The notes under the pieces: model-generated
Told to the model about the DNA's origin: nothing
Database searches by the model: none
What the model saw: only the letters and a program-made list of their open reading frames with translations
Translations under genes and position numbers: made by a program
Part shown: one piece after another, positions 62,553 through 64,000 of the stretch
How the letters are laid out: each line of letters begins with the position of its first letter
Position numbering within the stretch: position 1 is the first letter of the stretch
Assembly: GCA_964568585.1 (NCBI GenBank)
Contig: CAZMQI010000007.1
Coordinates: 1-64,000, forward strand
Source of the DNA: RGZA01 sp964568585
Lineage (GTDB): Bacteria > Pseudomonadota > Alphaproteobacteria > UBA9219 > RGZA01
Direction: 5' to 3'
Length of the DNA stretch: 64,000 bases

Positions 62553-63569
62553 ATGCACATGACAAGCCATAATTTTCCGTTTTATCAGACCATCAAAGCA
62601 TTAAGCCAAATGTGGCAAACGCCATTCGTGTTGCTGGATGTGGGATGCCATGGCGGCTTACATGACCTTGGCAAGCATTTTGCGGAACATCTTGCCGCAT
62701 ACGGTTTTGATTTGGAAAAAGATGAAATCACCAGATTGAATGCGGCGCAGGATAAACCAAAAGGCGCGGAATTTTTTCATATCAAGCTGGTTGGTCCGAA
62801 TGATGGCGCAAATGATTATGGGGAAAACCCCGATGCGCCGAGCAGTGATATCATCGAACGCAGCTCCGGCTATAAGGCATGCAACATGCTTGGTGTGTTT
62901 TCAGTACAGCAAAAGAAACAAATTCAGCCGCAGGAAATGACTATCGATGAATTCGCACAGCAAAAAAATCTGTCACATGTCGATTTCATCAAAACCGATA
63001 CCGATGGACATGATTTCTCGATTTTAAAAGGCGCAGCCAGCTTGCTTAATAAAACCGTGTTGGGCCTGCAGGTTGAATGCGCGATTAACGGCACGCAAAG
63101 CGATGACTCCAATTTATGGCGCAATACGGATAAATTTTTACAGAGCCATGGTTTCTCGTTATTCGATATGCGTGTGTTTCGTTACAGCCGTGCAGTGATG
63201 CCCCGTGCATTTGAAAGCCCCGATCCCGCGCAAACCGAAAAAGGGCAAATCAGTTGGTGCGATGCGTTTTATTTCCGCGATATAGGTGCGGCCGATTACG
63301 AAACGCGCACGGGCTTTATCCCAACACTTGAACAAATTTTAAAACAAGCAAGTCTGCTGGAGTTTTTCGGCTTTCCCGATTGCGCCGCAGAGATTTTAAT
63401 AAAATATAAAAATGAATTAAGCGCCTTTATGAATGTTGATATGGCGTTAAATGCGTTGACACCGCAGGATATGGGCAAGCTTACCTATGCGGAATATATG
63501 GCTGTATTCGACCATATGATTAAGGCAAAACAGATCTATCCGTTTGGCCGCATAAAATTACAAAAATAA
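62553..63569 (+). CDS. FkbM-family methyltransferase
   Basis: A 338-residue SAM-dependent methyltransferase. Motif I is LLDVGCHGGL (about 24-33) with a Gly-rich loop, followed by the FkbM segments MTIDEFAQQKNLSHVDFIKT and TDGHDFSILKGA. FkbM enzymes act on sugars and polyketides; here it may modify a surface glycan, in keeping with nearby glycosyltransferases and flippases. The frame opens at TTG 62550, but ATG 62553 or 62562 is the likely start. Confidence 0.85.
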   Translation: MHMTSHNFPFYQTIKALSQMWQTPFVLLDVGCHGGLHDLGKHFAEHLAAYGFDLEKDEITRLNAAQDKPKGAEFFHIKLVGPNDGANDYGENPDAPSSDIIERSSGYKACNMLGVFSVQQKKQIQPQEMTIDEFAQQKNLSHVDFIKTDTDGHDFSILKGAASLLNKTVLGLQVECAINGTQSDDSNLWRNTDKFLQSHGFSLFDMRVFRYSRAVMPRAFESPDPAQTEKGQISWCDAFYFRDIGAADYETRTGFIPTLEQILKQASLLEFFGFPDCAAEILIKYKNELSAFMNVDMALNALTPQDMGKLTYAEYMAVFDHMIKAKQIYPFGRIKLQK

Positions 63570-63582
63570 CAAATTTCGGGTC

Positions 63583-63610
63583 TTGAAATCCGTATTCCGG
63601 AAATTATAAT
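63583..63610 (+). promoter_or_regulatory. Strong promoter for hsp20
   Basis: TTGAAA (63583-63588) and TATAAT (63605-63610) with a 16-bp spacer match both sigma-70 boxes exactly. CTTGAAA also fits a heat-shock -35. Transcription should start near 63617, giving an approximately 93-base leader that contains the ROSE-like element. Confidence 0.75.
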
Positions 63611-63619
63611 TAATGGTGT

Positions 63620-63713
63620 CGCCGCAATGCCCATGATGGGGTTGTGGCGTTTCATAGAGGCTGACCAATAGTGGTGGCTTCAACCGCATATCGCTTTTAG
63701 GAGGATATTATGC
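63620..63713 (+). promoter_or_regulatory. ROSE-like RNA thermometer in the hsp20 leader
   Basis: An upstream hairpin CGCCGCAA/TTGTGGCG (63620-63649, one wobble) is followed by a hairpin covering 63686-63713. There ATATC (63688-63692) pairs with GATAT (63704-63708), and TCGCT faces the Shine-Dalgarno AGGAGG (63699-63704). A U-Y-G-C-U segment opposite the SD is the ROSE hallmark; melting at high temperature would free the ribosome site. The AUG lies in the same stem. Confidence 0.65.
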
Positions 63714-64000
63714 GCACCTACGACTTAACGCCCTTATTCCGTTCAACCATTGGCTTTGACAATCTCTCGCGTCTCATCGACAGCGCGATGAAGGTGGATG
63801 AAGCTGTTCCTGCATACCCGCCCTATAACATTGAAAAACTGAATGATGATGCGTATCGCATCACTATGGCTGTGGCTGGATTCAGCGAAAGCGAACTTGA
63901 TCTCGTGACGCAAGACAATGTCCTGCTCGTCACGGGTAAGCAAACGAGCGATGATGCGCCCACTGGCCGTGTATACCTCCATCGCGGGATTGCAGCACGC
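63710..64000 (+). CDS. Small heat-shock protein Hsp20/IbpA (3' partial)
   Basis: ATG 63710 follows AGGAGG by 5 bases. The reading frame gives MRTYDLTPLFRSTIGFDNLS, then NIEKLNDDAYRITMAVAGFS and LLVTGKQ, the IbpA/HspH-like alphaproteobacterial alpha-crystallin pattern. The window ends inside the alpha-crystallin domain after 97 codons, so the C-terminus is not visible. A ROSE-like leader and a strong promoter precede it. Confidence 0.93.
   Translation, partial: MRTYDLTPLFRSTIGFDNLSRLIDSAMKVDEAVPAYPPYNIEKLNDDAYRITMAVAGFSESELDLVTQDNVLLVTGKQTSDDAPTGRVYLHRGIAAR

Noticed and set aside
1..64000. CRISPR arrays or insertion sequences
   Set aside because: No regularly spaced direct repeats of CRISPR type and no transposase gene or terminal inverted repeats were seen.

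Overview
The window is chromosomal DNA of an alphaproteobacterium. The evidence is a cpaF/tadB/tadC pilus cluster, an LdtR-type MarR regulator, a ChvG/ChvI two-component pair, a CHCC zinc-finger protein (complex I accessory type), a short bacterial-type SRP RNA, a CtrA-type box and a ROSE-like thermometer before an hsp20 gene. The species cannot be fixed from sequence alone; a Micavibrionales- or Rhodospirillales-like bacterium is plausible (inference). A perfect 16-bp parS site at 44013-44028 suggests the replication-origin domain.

Layout. 1-5405: Tad/Flp secretion genes, two unknown genes, a decayed second copy of the tadC 3' end, and a TPR lipoprotein. 5510-10203: ldtR, ccmF, a HAD phosphatase, panB and a thiF/moeB adenylyltransferase. 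10226-11252: a response regulator with an unknown partner. 11420-14158: thiamine operon thiO-thiS-thiG-thiE. 14274-15560: three small secreted or lipoprotein genes. 15850-22891: dps, tRNA-Arg(CCG), a DMT transporter, an ABC ATPase, a zinc-finger gene with polA, and an APC permease.

22973-38112 is an AT-richer integrative element of about 15.1 kb inserted in the anticodon loop of a tRNA-Arg(CCT). The host tRNA is split: its 5' half lies at 22943 and its 3' half ends at 38147, each with the same 12-bp core. A complete tRNA-Arg(CCT) sits just inside the left end and would replace the broken gene. The element encodes a tyrosine integrase, an AlpA-like regulator, a primase-polymerase/helicase, an unknown acidic protein, a SinI-like type II restriction-modification pair, a 1370-residue STAND-type NTPase ending in a PD-(D/E)XK nuclease, a membrane protein behind a three-hairpin leader, and a PD-(D/E)XK/SEC-C protein. 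No capsid or tail genes are present, so it looks like a satellite-like element carrying defence genes. This is the most likely place for an undescribed system.

38142-64000 is host core again: an ArsR regulator and an AhpD-like protein around a palindromic operator, SRP RNA, dnaX-ybaB-recR, two unknown genes, parS, chvG/chvI, a putative zincin, a PPP phosphatase, hslO, two GT2 glycosyltransferases with gtrA, folE and clpB. These are followed by a tandem pair of pilin-like proteins translationally coupled to a prepilin peptidase, then secF, a thioredoxin/NHL protein, a tandem-repeat deaminase, hisN with a flippase, an FkbM methyltransferase, and an hsp20 gene cut by the window end. Protein quality control (clpB, hslO, hsp20, dps) and envelope functions (Tad, ChvGI, glycosyltransferases) dominate the host part.
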